Shown here: piece after piece, positions 1-7,236 of the stretch
How the letters are laid out: every line of letters starts with the position of its first letter
Position numbering within the stretch: the first letter of the stretch is position 1
NCBI GenBank assembly: GCA_002339125.1
Contig: DDJQ01000023.1
Span: 1 to 10,897, forward strand
DNA: 10,897 nucleotides
Source of the DNA: Alteromonadaceae bacterium UBA2620
GTDB taxonomy: Bacteria; Pseudomonadota; Gammaproteobacteria; Enterobacterales; Alteromonadaceae
Direction: 5' to 3'
The notes under the pieces: generated by a model
The model's input: the letters and a program-made list of their open reading frames with translations, nothing else
Databases searched by the model: none
Told to the model about the DNA's origin: nothing
Made by a program: the position numbers and the translations under genes

Positions 1-1
1 C

Positions 2-304
2 GATTTAAATTTAGATGCCAACCTGGTGGTCCTGTCGGCCTGCGAAACGGGTTTAGGCGATATCTCGGCCGGTGATGATTTGGTGGGCTTAAACCGGGGT
101 TTTCTGTTTGCCGGAGCCAACGGTATTGTCAGTAGCCTGTGGCAGGTGCCCGACGAAGCCACCAGCTATCTGATGAGCCGTTTTTATACTTATTTGCAGT
201 CTGAGGCACCGAGTTCAGCCCTGGCAGCCGCGCAGCAGGATACCCGCGCGCTTTACCCGCATCCCTTTTACTGGGCCGCGTTTCAACTAACCGGCGGGCA
301 ATAA
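2..304 (+). CDS. CHAT-domain protein, C-terminal fragment (5' end outside window)
   Basis: The reading frame is open from the left edge, so this is the last 100 residues of a longer protein. It carries the C-terminal half of a CHAT domain: a VVLSACETG motif with the presumed nucleophilic Cys (codon 41-43), then a GLNRGFLFAGANGIVSSLWQV-type segment and a DEAT helix, ending in FYWAAFQLTG. These are hallmarks of the caspase-HetF-associated-with-TPR family, a clan CD caspase-like peptidase fold. The catalytic His normally lies upstream of the Cys and would be outside the window, as would any TPR repeats typical of such proteins. The GTG at 26 is internal, not a start. The oxygenase gene follows after 26 bases on the same strand, so the two may be co-transcribed. 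The family call is secure; the substrate and full architecture cannot be judged from here. Confidence 0.88.
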   Translation, partial: DLNLDANLVVLSACETGLGDISAGDDLVGLNRGFLFAGANGIVSSLWQVPDEATSYLMSRFYTYLQSEAPSSALAAAQQDTRALYPHPFYWAAFQLTGGQ

Positions 305-330
305 GCCGCCGCTAAAAAGGAGTTTTGGCC

Positions 331-1110
331 TTGGCCAGCGAAGACATCGCCACGCAATATGAACAATCAGGTTTCGTGTACCAGCCTGCTTTTCTTGACC
401 AACATGAACTTGAGCAATTGCGCCGGATCACCGCGCGCTTTCACCAGCACTGGCTGCAGGAAAATCAAAATTTTTACCGGCAACGGGCGATTAACTCAGC
501 CTACCTTACCCATGCGGAGCGTATGTCAGACGAAGACCGGCAAGCAATGTTCAGCATTATTGGTTCTGCCAGAATGGCGTCAATGGTAAAGCCTTTGCTG
601 CCTGATGGTGCCGCATTTATGAATACCCAGTTGTTTTTTGACCCGCATAATCCGCAGCAGAAAAATTACTGGCATCGGGACACCCAGTACCTTTACTCAC
701 CCGAGGAAGAACAGGCTCAGCTTGGCTCTACCCGTGTATTGCATTACCGCTTAGCGCTGTATGATGAACCGGGGATTGAGCTTATCCCTGGTTCGCACAA
801 TCAATGGGACAGTCCGGAAGAACTCGACGTCCGTTTGGCCCGCAATGGCCGCGAGTCCTATCACGATTTACCCCGTGGGCAGCAAGTACCATTGAACGCC
901 GGCGACTTGCTGATTTTCGATGCGTCGATGATGCATCGCGGGTTATACGGCAATAATCGTTTTGCGCTGGATGTGCTGTTTTGCGAAGTGCGTCAGGATC
1001 TGCTGCAACATGTGGACGCAAACTGTCTGCCCGGCGAGGTTATCCTCAGCGAAATCGACTACCCGGCGCCTTTTGCAGCCAGCCGCAACGCCCTACGACA
1101 AACTCCGTAA
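331..1110 (+). CDS. Phytanoyl-CoA dioxygenase (PhyH)-like Fe(II)/2-oxoglutarate oxygenase
   Basis: This 259-residue protein has the double-stranded beta-helix oxygenase layout. An HxD iron motif lies in YWHRDTQYLY (His115, Asp117). The IPGSHNQWD segment typical of PhyH proteins follows, then the distal iron ligand in MMHRGLYGNNR (His202), with Arg210 eight residues later as the likely 2-oxoglutarate carboxylate anchor. All catalytic positions are present, so it should be an active, soluble, cytoplasmic hydroxylase. The family acts on small molecules or lipids and the substrate cannot be predicted. The start is a TTG: the Shine-Dalgarno AAAAAGGAG (314-322) sits 8 bases before TTG 331 but only 2 bases before the alternative TTG 325, so 331 is preferred. 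It follows the CHAT gene closely and may be translated from the same message. Confidence 0.85.
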   Translation: MASEDIATQYEQSGFVYQPAFLDQHELEQLRRITARFHQHWLQENQNFYRQRAINSAYLTHAERMSDEDRQAMFSIIGSARMASMVKPLLPDGAAFMNTQLFFDPHNPQQKNYWHRDTQYLYSPEEEQAQLGSTRVLHYRLALYDEPGIELIPGSHNQWDSPEELDVRLARNGRESYHDLPRGQQVPLNAGDLLIFDASMMHRGLYGNNRFALDVLFCEVRQDLLQHVDANCLPGEVILSEIDYPAPFAASRNALRQTP

Positions 1111-1131
1111 CAATTTAACCCGGCACGGATA

Positions 1132-1159
1132 TTTCACCGCTTTTCGGCAGTGGTATAGT
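1132..1159 (+). promoter_or_regulatory. Candidate sigma70-type promoter for the ydbS-ydbT pair
   Basis: TTTCAC (1132-1137) and TATAGT (1154-1159) are separated by 16 bases, inside the 86-base gap between the oxygenase stop and the PH-domain gene. The -10 box ends about 37 bases before the ATG at 1197. It is a reasonable match to consensus, but was found by eye only. Confidence 0.4.
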
Positions 1160-1196
1160 AGAGCTACGTCAATCCCGGTTAAGTAACATTACTACT

Positions 1197-1736
1197 ATGG
1201 AACATCCGTCAGTCACTAATAACCCGCTTTATTCACAGGAGCTGCCCTGTTTGGGTGAACTGCCAAGCGAAGCGATCTCACCCGGTTACCGCAAACTGAA
1301 CCTGACAGTCACGGTAGTTATTTCGCTGCTGGTGTTTACGGTACTGCTGATTGTAGCTTATCAGCCCTGGTTTACTCTGCCGGTAAAACTGGAATTTTCC
1401 TTAGGCGTTGCTGGTGCGATCACTGTCCTGCTTGGTGGCCTGATATTTACTTACCACTATTTTGCCGATCGGCTGATTTACTACACCCTGCGAGAGCAGG
1501 ACATCATCCTGTTTAAAGGACTGATCTTTAAAAAGGTCATCTGTCAGCCCATGTTACGGATCCAGCATATTGATATTCAACGGGGGCCTCTGGAGCGCCT
1601 GGCGGGATTGGCAACACTGAAAGTCTATTCCGCCGGCGGCAGCGACCATACGCTGGCGATTCCGGGTCTGCCCGAAGAGACGGCCGAGAAAATGCGCCAG
1701 TTTGTGTTAAACCATTCAGACCTCACCAGGGAGTAG
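1197..1736 (+). CDS. YdbS-like membrane protein with one bacterial PH-like (DUF304/bPH2) domain
   Basis: The protein has 179 residues. After a polar N-terminal tail come two hydrophobic segments (about 38-55 and 64-87), then a DUF304/bacterial PH-like domain (about 89-171). The domain opens with DRLIYYTLREQDIILFKGLIFKK and contains the signature stretch PMLRIQHIDIQRGPLERLAGLATLKVYSAGG. This is the usual plan of YdbS, the short partner of YdbT. The start ATG has no clear Shine-Dalgarno (the preceding bases are AACATTACTACT), but no better start keeps the hydrophobic hairpin and tail. The ydbT-like gene begins 2 bases after the stop, so the two are almost certainly co-translated. In Bacillus subtilis the ydbST pair belongs to the SigW envelope-stress regulon and contributes to resistance against bacteriocin-like compounds; carrying that role over to this organism is inference. 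Confidence 0.85.
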   Translation: MEHPSVTNNPLYSQELPCLGELPSEAISPGYRKLNLTVTVVISLLVFTVLLIVAYQPWFTLPVKLEFSLGVAGAITVLLGGLIFTYHYFADRLIYYTLREQDIILFKGLIFKKVICQPMLRIQHIDIQRGPLERLAGLATLKVYSAGGSDHTLAIPGLPEETAEKMRQFVLNHSDLTRE

Positions 1737-1738
1737 TC

Positions 1739-3274
1739 GTGACAACCCCAACAGAGTCTGTACAGACAACATCAACACAGTGGCAGCGGTTATCGCCCTG
1801 GTCGGTTTTACATTTTTTGTTTTTACAGTTGAGGCAGTCGGTTAGCTTTGCCATCTACGTTATTCCTGCCTACGTGGTGGGCGGTCATAAACTGATTGAT
1901 TCTGAGTACTTTCCCTTGTTGCTACTGGCAATGGGTGCGGGCTGGGCTATTTCGTCGGTGCTCAAGTATTACTTTTTTCAGTTTACGGTAACGGATAAAG
2001 GCATAGCCATCCGTTCCGGTGTACTGGACCGAACTTTTACCGATTTGCCCTATGAGCGGATCCAGAATGTGAAATTCGATCAGCCCTTTTATTTTCGCTT
2101 TAATGATTTACGTATCGTCACTCTGGACACAGCTGGCTCGGCTAAACAGGAAGCCCACTTTGCCGGGGTGACCTCAGCATACGCGCAGTTTGTTAAAGAA
2201 ACAGTAATGCGCGCACATCGCCAGCAATCGGCAACCACTACAGAAGAATCACTCTCCTCAACTGCCACCGACGAACAGCTACTTAACGAACGCTCCATTC
2301 GCGACCTTATTTTACATGGCATTACCAATAACCGGGTGTGGATTGTGCTGGGCACCTTGGCGCCTTTTTATGAGCAAATCTCCGGGTTTATTTTTCGCCA
2401 GATGAATGCCCTGCGCCCGCAGGCGGAAGCCTGGCTTGGTGAGCAAGTGGTGGCGTTATGGTATGTGGGAGTAATGAGCGTGCTCATTGCCATTGTACTG
2501 CTGATCCTGATGGCCCTCTTCTCTATTGGAGGCAGTGTACTGATGTTTTACGGCTACCGCCTTACCCGGCAAGGGGATAAATACATTCGCAACAGTGGTC
2601 TGCTGAATCGTCAGGAAGTCAGTATGAAACGCACGCGGGTACAAATAGCCCGTCAGCAACAAGACTGGCTCGACCGGCTACTCGGCAGGGTAAACCTTTA
2701 TTTTGAACAAAATGTCACCGGCCGGACCAACCCCAACGAACTCAAGGCCACCCATAAACTGCTGGTGCCATCAGTGACCGTTGCAGAATCGGATGAGCTT
2801 ACCAGCAACGTCTTTTCGGCGCAGCAGGCCCGGCACATGAACTTTGAGCCAATTCACATACGCTTTTTCTGGCGTCAGTTGATGCTGTGGATCCTGCCTC
2901 TGACGGTTCTGGCGAGCATTGTCAGCTTTAAAGTCCTTGGCGTCACGGGCGCGTTACCACCACTGCTGATATTAAGTGCTATGGTCACCCTGACCTACCT
3001 TCGCTGGCAGCGCTGGGGAATTGCCAGCGACGCTACCTACATTTACGTTCGCAAAGGCATCATTGGCATCGACTACTGGTGTTTCCCGTTGGCTAAGGTG
3101 CAACAGGTTGAGGTAAGACAGAGTCTGTTTATGCGCCGTCGGCGGCTCAGCACCTTAGGTTTTGTGCTGGCCAGTGGCAGAGTAAAAATCCCCTTTGTTG
3201 CCACTGATTTTGCCTCACCGCTGATTGAAAGGGTATTGTATGAAGTCGAGGTGAAAAAGCCCGGCTGGATGTAA
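1739..3274 (+). CDS. YdbT-like membrane protein with three bacterial PH-like (DUF304/bPH2) domains
   Basis: This 511-residue protein contains three repeats of the bacterial PH-like domain alternating with hydrophobic segments. Domain 1 is at about 80-150 (FTVTDKGIAIRSGVLDRTFTDLPYERIQNV). Domain 2 is at about 271-345 (YRLTRQGDKYIRNSGLLNR, ending in a FEQNVTG strand). Domain 3 is at about 430-500 (YIYVRKGIIGIDYWCFPLAKVQQVEV, then SLFMRRRRLSTLGFVLASG). Hydrophobic stretches lie near 34-48, 57-75, 240-271, 381-399 and 404-420. Size and layout match YdbT, which is encoded next to YdbS. Translation starts at GTG 1739, with CAGGGAG (about 1728-1733) 5 bases upstream and overlapping the end of ydbS, which implies coupling. 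The pair probably forms an inner-membrane complex with cytoplasmic PH-like modules. The biochemical function is not established. Confidence 0.85.
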   Translation: MTTPTESVQTTSTQWQRLSPWSVLHFLFLQLRQSVSFAIYVIPAYVVGGHKLIDSEYFPLLLLAMGAGWAISSVLKYYFFQFTVTDKGIAIRSGVLDRTFTDLPYERIQNVKFDQPFYFRFNDLRIVTLDTAGSAKQEAHFAGVTSAYAQFVKETVMRAHRQQSATTTEESLSSTATDEQLLNERSIRDLILHGITNNRVWIVLGTLAPFYEQISGFIFRQMNALRPQAEAWLGEQVVALWYVGVMSVLIAIVLLILMALFSIGGSVLMFYGYRLTRQGDKYIRNSGLLNRQEVSMKRTRVQIARQQQDWLDRLLGRVNLYFEQNVTGRTNPNELKATHKLLVPSVTVAESDELTSNVFSAQQARHMNFEPIHIRFFWRQLMLWILPLTVLASIVSFKVLGVTGALPPLLILSAMVTLTYLRWQRWGIASDATYIYVRKGIIGIDYWCFPLAKVQQVEVRQSLFMRRRRLSTLGFVLASGRVKIPFVATDFASPLIERVLYEVEVKKPGWM

Positions 3275-3300
3275 CTTACCTAAGCGAAGAGGGGGGTGTC

Positions 3301-4011
3301 TTACTGGTCGGCTACCAGAAGAGCCTGCCAGTTGTAGCTACGCTGGTAGTCACCCCGGCGCCGTTTATACTGATAAACCGTGGTAGTAAACTCGATGCTT
3401 TCGGGCTCGAAATTTTCCGGCAGTTGCAGGTATAAGGTGACTGGCTGGAAATATTTAAAGCCGTACGTCACATTGCCCTCAGGCAAAATTGCATTGTCGT
3501 CAGAGGTAAGAATGCGATGTTTACCATTTTGGATGCCGGTAACCGCGACTTTAAGATCGCCACGAACAATAGCGCTGACTGCGCGTTGCTGCAGTAACAC
3601 CATGGTCGCTTTAAAATAGCCGTCCGTTGTGGTCTCAAAGAGCTCCAGACCATCAATAAAAAAGCCGTCCTGAGTGGTTTCTGGCGCTACTACATGCTGA
3701 TAAAACGCTTTATCTTTTTGCAGATTAAACACCACTTCTTCCAGACGCACCACTTCCTGCTTAAGTTGCTCGGCACGCATTTCGGCCAGTTCCAGCTTTA
3801 TATCCAGCTGATTAGCCTGGGTCTGGAGTTGTTCATTCTCTGTTTGCAGGTTGCTGATGGAATGTTGCAGTTGCCGGGTTTCATCAACTAACTGGCCACG
3901 GTCTGCGTTGGCAAGAAACATCCCGAATACCAGCATGGCCAGCAGACTGGCGCCTAACAGCAGAACGGTGCGGGTCTGACCCAGTTTCTGAGGTATTTCA
4001 GATAAGTGCAT
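3301..4011 (-). CDS. Single-pass membrane protein with periplasmic coiled coil (possibly DUF6776-like)
   Basis: The protein has 236 residues from the ATG at 4011. A short cytoplasmic N-terminus is followed by one hydrophobic helix (about 16-35, LLLGASLLAMLVFGMFLANA). A long heptad-rich coiled coil spans about 40-105 (ETRQLQHSISNLQTENEQLQ and on). A soluble, probably beta-rich C-terminal domain spans about 112-232 and includes GFFIDGLELFET, GFKYFQPVTLYLQLPENFEP and TTVYQYKRRRG. The plan recalls proteins annotated as DUF6776 in gammaproteobacteria, but I assign that only tentatively. The likely topology is inner-membrane anchored with a periplasmic C-terminus. A GTG at 4020 would add three residues; neither start has a strong ribosome site, and ATG is preferred by codon. 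The gene converges on ydbT with 26 bases between stops and has no co-directional neighbour. Confidence 0.75.
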   Translation of the reverse strand: MHLSEIPQKLGQTRTVLLLGASLLAMLVFGMFLANADRGQLVDETRQLQHSISNLQTENEQLQTQANQLDIKLELAEMRAEQLKQEVVRLEEVVFNLQKDKAFYQHVVAPETTQDGFFIDGLELFETTTDGYFKATMVLLQQRAVSAIVRGDLKVAVTGIQNGKHRILTSDDNAILPEGNVTYGFKYFQPVTLYLQLPENFEPESIEFTTTVYQYKRRRGDYQRSYNWQALLVADQ

Positions 4012-4107
4012 GGCAATCACTGTGGAACTAAAAACCGAACTTTGCCCGTTTTACCGCAATTATTCAAATATTCCTCGGTTTATGCCCACCATTGGCAGGC
4101 CATTACT

Positions 4108-4132
4108 TTGCAAACCAACTACTTGTGATACT
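4108..4132 (+). promoter_or_regulatory. Possible extended -10 promoter for the CLC gene
   Basis: The 153-base divergent gap (4012-4164) must hold promoters for both flanking genes. On the plus strand TGTGATACT (4124-4132) resembles an extended -10 element, 32 bases before the CLC start. TTGCAA (4108-4113) lies upstream, but the 13-base spacing is too short for a normal -35, so any activity would rest on the extended -10. On the minus strand an AATAAT-like -10 lies near 4065-4070 without a convincing -35. I see no other structure in this gap. Confidence 0.25.
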
Positions 4133-4164
4133 ATTTAGCTATTCCTCACCGGCGTTCCTTACTT

Positions 4165-5841
4165 ATGCAATTGCGCGCACTGCGACAAGAACTGGCTCAC
4201 CCCCGCACCTCCGTTCAGGTATGCTTGCTGGGGATCATTGCCGGTGTTACGTCGGCGCTGCTGATTGTGCTTTTTCGTTTAGGCATCGACTGGTTACAAT
4301 CTTCCGGCGTTAGTCTGCTACAACAGTGGGGATTGAGCGCTAAATGGGTGTGGGTAGTCCTGCCCGTTTCAGCCGTAATATTTATTCTGCTGATTGCTTT
4401 TCTGACCGGTTTTAAGCATTACCGGCTGGGCATTCCTTTTGTTATTCACCGCGTAAAGCAACACTACGGCCATATCCCCTGGCGCACCACCGTGAATCAG
4501 TTTTTTGGCGGTATGCTGGCACTGGCTGGCGGTTTTGTCGTCGGCCGTGAAGGGCCATCGGTTCATCTTGGCGCGGCCGGCAGCAGTTTGTTTGGTCAGG
4601 CGCTCAAATTGCCGCATAACAGTATTCGTACGCTGGCCGGTTGCGGCATTGCAGCGGGTATATCAGCCTCTTTTAATACTCCCTTTGCGGCGGTCATTTT
4701 TGTCATGGAAGTGGTATTAAGAGAATATAAAATCCACGTTTTTGTACCGGTAATGCTGGCAGCAGCCTGTGGCTCGGTAATCACCCGCATCGTATTTGGT
4801 GAAGGCAACGAGCTGGCCTACTTTTCTTTTTCATCGTTTAGCCAGTGGTTGTATCTGTATCTGATTGTATTTGGCTGTCTGCTGGGCGTACTGGCTACGT
4901 TATTTAATCAGTTGCTGATGTCGGTGATGAGATTCTTTCGCAAGGTTTCCATGGTTTGGCGGTTGTTACTCGCCGGGCTCCTAACGGCAATTGGCGGCGC
5001 ATTATTACCCGAAGCTCTTGGCGCCAGTTTCGAGGACGTCAACGCGTTGTTCTCTACCCATCCAACGGCGCTGATCCTGCTTGAAATTCTGTTAATGAAA
5101 TTCCTGCTCGCCACCTTCGCAATAGGCCTTGGTATTCCAGGCGGTATTATTGGCCCGGTAATGGTGCTGGGTATGTTGTCTGGTGCTGTTTTGTTGCTGC
5201 CCGTGGCACACTGGTTACCACTGGAAGACTTTACCTCCAGCTTTGCCCTGCTTGGCATAGCCGGTATGCTTACCGCGGTATTGCACGCCCCGCTGGCCGC
5301 GCTGTCGGCGGTAATGGAGTTATCTTACCGGCCGGAGATCATCTTACCCGCTATATTAGTAATTGTGCCGGCTTACGTCACTGCCACGCAGTTTTTAGGT
5401 AACCGCTCTATTTTTATTCAGCAGCTGGATTTCCAGAAACTGCCCTATGCCATTACCTCGATTCGCGAGGCACTGGAGAAAACCGGCGTTCTGGCCGCCA
5501 TGGAAAGGGACTTTAAGCTCTTTTATGATGCACCTGAAGCGGCGCTGGAAAAAGTGCTGTCGAATAATCCGACCCAAACCGTTATTCAGCAAAAACGCTT
5601 TGAGCAGGATATTAACTATTCCTGGGTGCACTATGATGTCAGTTTGGATCGCCACGCTCACCCCATTAGTTATCAGGCGATGCAGGGCGTATCAGCCCAG
5701 GCCACCCTGGCGGAAGTCTATGAATTGCTGAAAAGTACCCGCTCCGGTGCAGTGTATATATTTGAGGATGATCCGGCCAAACTCACCGGCGTAATCACCT
5801 GGAACCGGTTGCAGAGTTTTCTGCAACGCGCCCAGTTTTAA
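4165..5841 (+). CDS. CLC-family chloride channel/transporter
   Basis: This 558-residue polytopic inner-membrane protein has the CLC selectivity motifs in order. YRLGIP (86-91) corresponds to the GSGIP loop. GREGPSVHLGA (127-137) carries the gating glutamate Glu129. FNTPFAAVIFVME (170-182) and GIPGGIIGPV (323-332) follow, and GNRSIF (412-417) sits near the central Tyr region. About 130 residues after the membrane domain form a cytoplasmic tail whose end (about 505-552) resembles a degenerate CBS-type module. The internal proton glutamate of exchangers (Glu203 of E. coli ClcA) aligns with Val183, and the central Ser107 with Leu88, so coupling may differ from classic 2Cl-/H+ antiport. The ATG at 4165 has no clear Shine-Dalgarno. 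hemJ follows after 14 bases, so the two are probably co-transcribed. The family is certain; channel versus exchanger is open. Confidence 0.92.
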   Translation: MQLRALRQELAHPRTSVQVCLLGIIAGVTSALLIVLFRLGIDWLQSSGVSLLQQWGLSAKWVWVVLPVSAVIFILLIAFLTGFKHYRLGIPFVIHRVKQHYGHIPWRTTVNQFFGGMLALAGGFVVGREGPSVHLGAAGSSLFGQALKLPHNSIRTLAGCGIAAGISASFNTPFAAVIFVMEVVLREYKIHVFVPVMLAAACGSVITRIVFGEGNELAYFSFSSFSQWLYLYLIVFGCLLGVLATLFNQLLMSVMRFFRKVSMVWRLLLAGLLTAIGGALLPEALGASFEDVNALFSTHPTALILLEILLMKFLLATFAIGLGIPGGIIGPVMVLGMLSGAVLLLPVAHWLPLEDFTSSFALLGIAGMLTAVLHAPLAALSAVMELSYRPEIILPAILVIVPAYVTATQFLGNRSIFIQQLDFQKLPYAITSIREALEKTGVLAAMERDFKLFYDAPEAALEKVLSNNPTQTVIQQKRFEQDINYSWVHYDVSLDRHAHPISYQAMQGVSAQATLAEVYELLKSTRSGAVYIFEDDPAKLTGVITWNRLQSFLQRAQF

Positions 5842-5855
5842 TAAGAGAAAAGACA

Positions 5856-6284
5856 ATGACAATACTGTGGTTAAAAGCCCTGCACATCTTTTTTATGGTA
5901 GCCTGGTTTGCCGGTATCTTTTATTTACCCCGCTTGTTTGTTTACCATGCAGAAACCAGTGAACAGGCGGTTAAAGACCAGTTTAAGGTGATGGAACGTC
6001 GCCTGTGGCTGTTTGTTACCCCTTTTGCGCTGTTAACCTTGGTATTTGGCCTGGCTCTCATCTACACTTATGGCTATGCATGGTTTGCCGCATCGACCTG
6101 GTTGCATATCAAGATAGTGCTGGTGGCTTTGCTGTACGTTTATCACCTTTACCTTTGGTCACTGGTTAAACAATTTGCAGCCGATAAAATCACGCACTCG
6201 TCGCGCTATTTCCGTATTTTAAATGAAGCACCTGTACTGATTTTGCTCGCCGTGGTATTACTGGCGGTGGTAAAATTTATTTAG
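5856..6284 (+). CDS. hemJ: Protoporphyrinogen IX oxidase HemJ (UPF0093)
   Basis: The 142-residue length is typical for HemJ. This integral membrane, haem-containing enzyme converts protoporphyrinogen IX to protoporphyrin IX, the penultimate step of haem synthesis, in bacteria that lack HemG or HemY. The family signature is clear: KALHIFFMVAWFAGIFYLPRLFVYH (residues 7-31, with conserved His10 and Arg26), MERRLW, WLHIKIVLVALLYVYH (82-97, conserved Lys86 and His residues) and the C-terminal RYFRILNEAPVLILL (117-131). Four hydrophobic segments are apparent. The ATG is preceded by AAGAGAAAAG at suitable distance, 14 bases after the CLC stop. Pairing with a CLC transporter is probably simple operon sharing; no functional link is evident. 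Confidence 0.93.
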   Translation: MTILWLKALHIFFMVAWFAGIFYLPRLFVYHAETSEQAVKDQFKVMERRLWLFVTPFALLTLVFGLALIYTYGYAWFAASTWLHIKIVLVALLYVYHLYLWSLVKQFAADKITHSSRYFRILNEAPVLILLAVVLLAVVKFI

Positions 6285-6356
6285 GGCAAAACGGTTTAAG
6301 CCCTGCTAACCCACACACCCAAATGGAAGTCGTGGTGTTTAAAAGGACCAATTTAA

Positions 6357-6545
6357 ATGGATGTGAATAACCAGCTGCTAAAGGAACTTCTGCATAAGAC
6401 CGACATTGCCTTTCGCGCCCTGATGGATGAGCCGGCGTGTTCTGAACGCCAGTCGGCCTACGACGAGGCAAAAATGGAACTTGATCGCTACGTGGTTAAG
6501 TTTCGTGAACAACTCCAGTACCGAAATAATCAGAAAGTCCGCTAA
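6357..6545 (+). CDS. Small 62-residue charged, helical protein of unknown function
   Basis: I do not recognise this family. The protein is soluble, has no signal peptide or membrane segment, and reads as two amphipathic helices: about 3-24 (NNQLLKELLHKTDIAFRALMDE) and about 29-55 (ERQSAYDEAKMELDRYVVKFREQLQ). One Cys (28) lies between them. It has 62 residues with a mix of acidic and basic side chains. Evidence that it is real: AAAAGGA (6341-6347) lies 9 bases before the ATG, the frame ends just before the convergent UPF0149 gene (9-base gap), and the composition is protein-like. It lies 72 bases after hemJ on the same strand and could be the last gene of a clc-hemJ unit. Confidence 0.65.
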   Translation: MDVNNQLLKELLHKTDIAFRALMDEPACSERQSAYDEAKMELDRYVVKFREQLQYRNNQKVR

Positions 6546-6554
6546 GCGCAATTC

Positions 6555-7178
6555 TCAGATTGTCTTTGGGACTACCTCAAACTGATTCGGCAGAACCTGC
6601 ACTAATTCGCCGCTTATCGCTACATATTCTTTTAACATTGGTGGCAAACTGGCTGCCAGCCGAGGCAGTCCGTCGGTCAGTTCCTGGCGCTTTTCAGGCG
6701 GTGTTTGTTGCAACCTCGATTGCGGATCGGCCAGCGTAGTAAATAGCTTTAAACAGCGGTTGAGCCGGCCAGACAGCGCTGGCAAATCCAACGTTTGCTC
6801 ACTCATTTGCCAGGCTTGTTGCCATTGTTTTTCCAGTTGCTGATGCGCGGTAAGCAGGCCTTTCAGCCACTGTTGCAGCTCGTCATCTTGCAGCCCATTG
6901 CCGCGCCACTGGTACTCTTCAGGCAGTAAACGCTCCTCTTTACGCATGCTGTCCAGCGTATCCCGTAACCGGCCCATCAGGTAATCGGCCAGCTCATCGG
7001 CCTGCTGCTTGCTGATAGCGGTATTGGCATCGGCCCGGATCGCCCAGGGCATCCACTGCTCAGGCATGGGGATTTCCGGGCAGGCCGCAACGCCAAAAAT
7101 AAGCCCTTGCAGATACGCCTCTTCAGGTAGTACCGCTACCATTGCCAGTTTTTCATAGTCAGTCTTGCTGCTAACCAT
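6555..7178 (-). CDS. YecA/UPF0149 family protein without a SEC-C tail
   Basis: The protein has 207 residues. Its N-terminal third contains EAYLQGLIFGVAACPEIPMPEQWMPW (20-45), matching the UPF0149 pattern of a glycine-rich LxGxxxG helix followed by a Pro-rich loop and a Trp. The rest is predicted helical (58-85, 97-127, 132-160, 164-190). E. coli YecA is of similar size but ends in a zinc-binding SEC-C motif; here only two cysteines exist (33 and 142), so that motif is absent. Family members have poorly defined roles. Start: ATG 7178 has AGGGGAA a few bases upstream on the minus strand, a good ribosome site. It is convergent with the small 62-residue gene and divergent from the Nramp-like gene. 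Confidence 0.8.
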   Translation of the reverse strand: MVSSKTDYEKLAMVAVLPEEAYLQGLIFGVAACPEIPMPEQWMPWAIRADANTAISKQQADELADYLMGRLRDTLDSMRKEERLLPEEYQWRGNGLQDDELQQWLKGLLTAHQQLEKQWQQAWQMSEQTLDLPALSGRLNRCLKLFTTLADPQSRLQQTPPEKRQELTDGLPRLAASLPPMLKEYVAISGELVQVLPNQFEVVPKTI

Positions 7179-7214
7179 GCCATTCCCCTGAGATACTAAA
7201 TGGTGTTAATGTAC

Positions 7215-7236
7215 TTTATACCGAGCGTAACCGCTC
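7215..7236 (-). promoter_or_regulatory. TATAAA box with an adjoining inverted repeat in the UPF0149/Nramp divergent gap
   Basis: Read on the minus strand, TATAAA (7220 down to 7215) is a 5/6 match to a -10 box, about 37 bases before the UPF0149 start. Two bases upstream of it lies a perfect 5-base inverted repeat, GAGCG-4-CGCTC (7223-7236), which occupies the stretch where the -10/-35 spacer would be. The -35 region is weak. A repressor or activator could bind the dyad. Equally, it would form a small hairpin in the leader of the Nramp-like mRNA. Prediction by eye. Confidence 0.3.

Noticed and set aside
26..28. GTG 26 as a start for the CHAT protein
   Set aside because: It falls inside the VVLSACETG strand, and the frame continues upstream to the window edge without a stop.
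325..327. TTG 325 as oxygenase start
   Set aside because: Only 2 bases separate it from the AGGAG ribosome site; TTG 331 has normal spacing.
3275..3300. Search for a terminator between ydbT and the convergent coiled-coil gene
   Set aside because: The 26 bases contain a G-run but no inverted repeat with a T-tract.
4092..4313. Open frame of 73 codons overlapping the CLC start
   Set aside because: It lies in another frame across the promoter region and the CLC N-terminus, its translation resembles no protein, and it has no ribosome site.
5395..5661. 88-codon minus-strand open frame inside the CLC gene
   Set aside because: Shadow frame opposite a well-conserved gene, with no homology-like features.
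6283..6304. AGGGC...GCCCT inverted repeat right after hemJ as a terminator
   Set aside because: Only a 5-base stem with a 12-base loop and no T-tract, and the small gene follows on the same strand.
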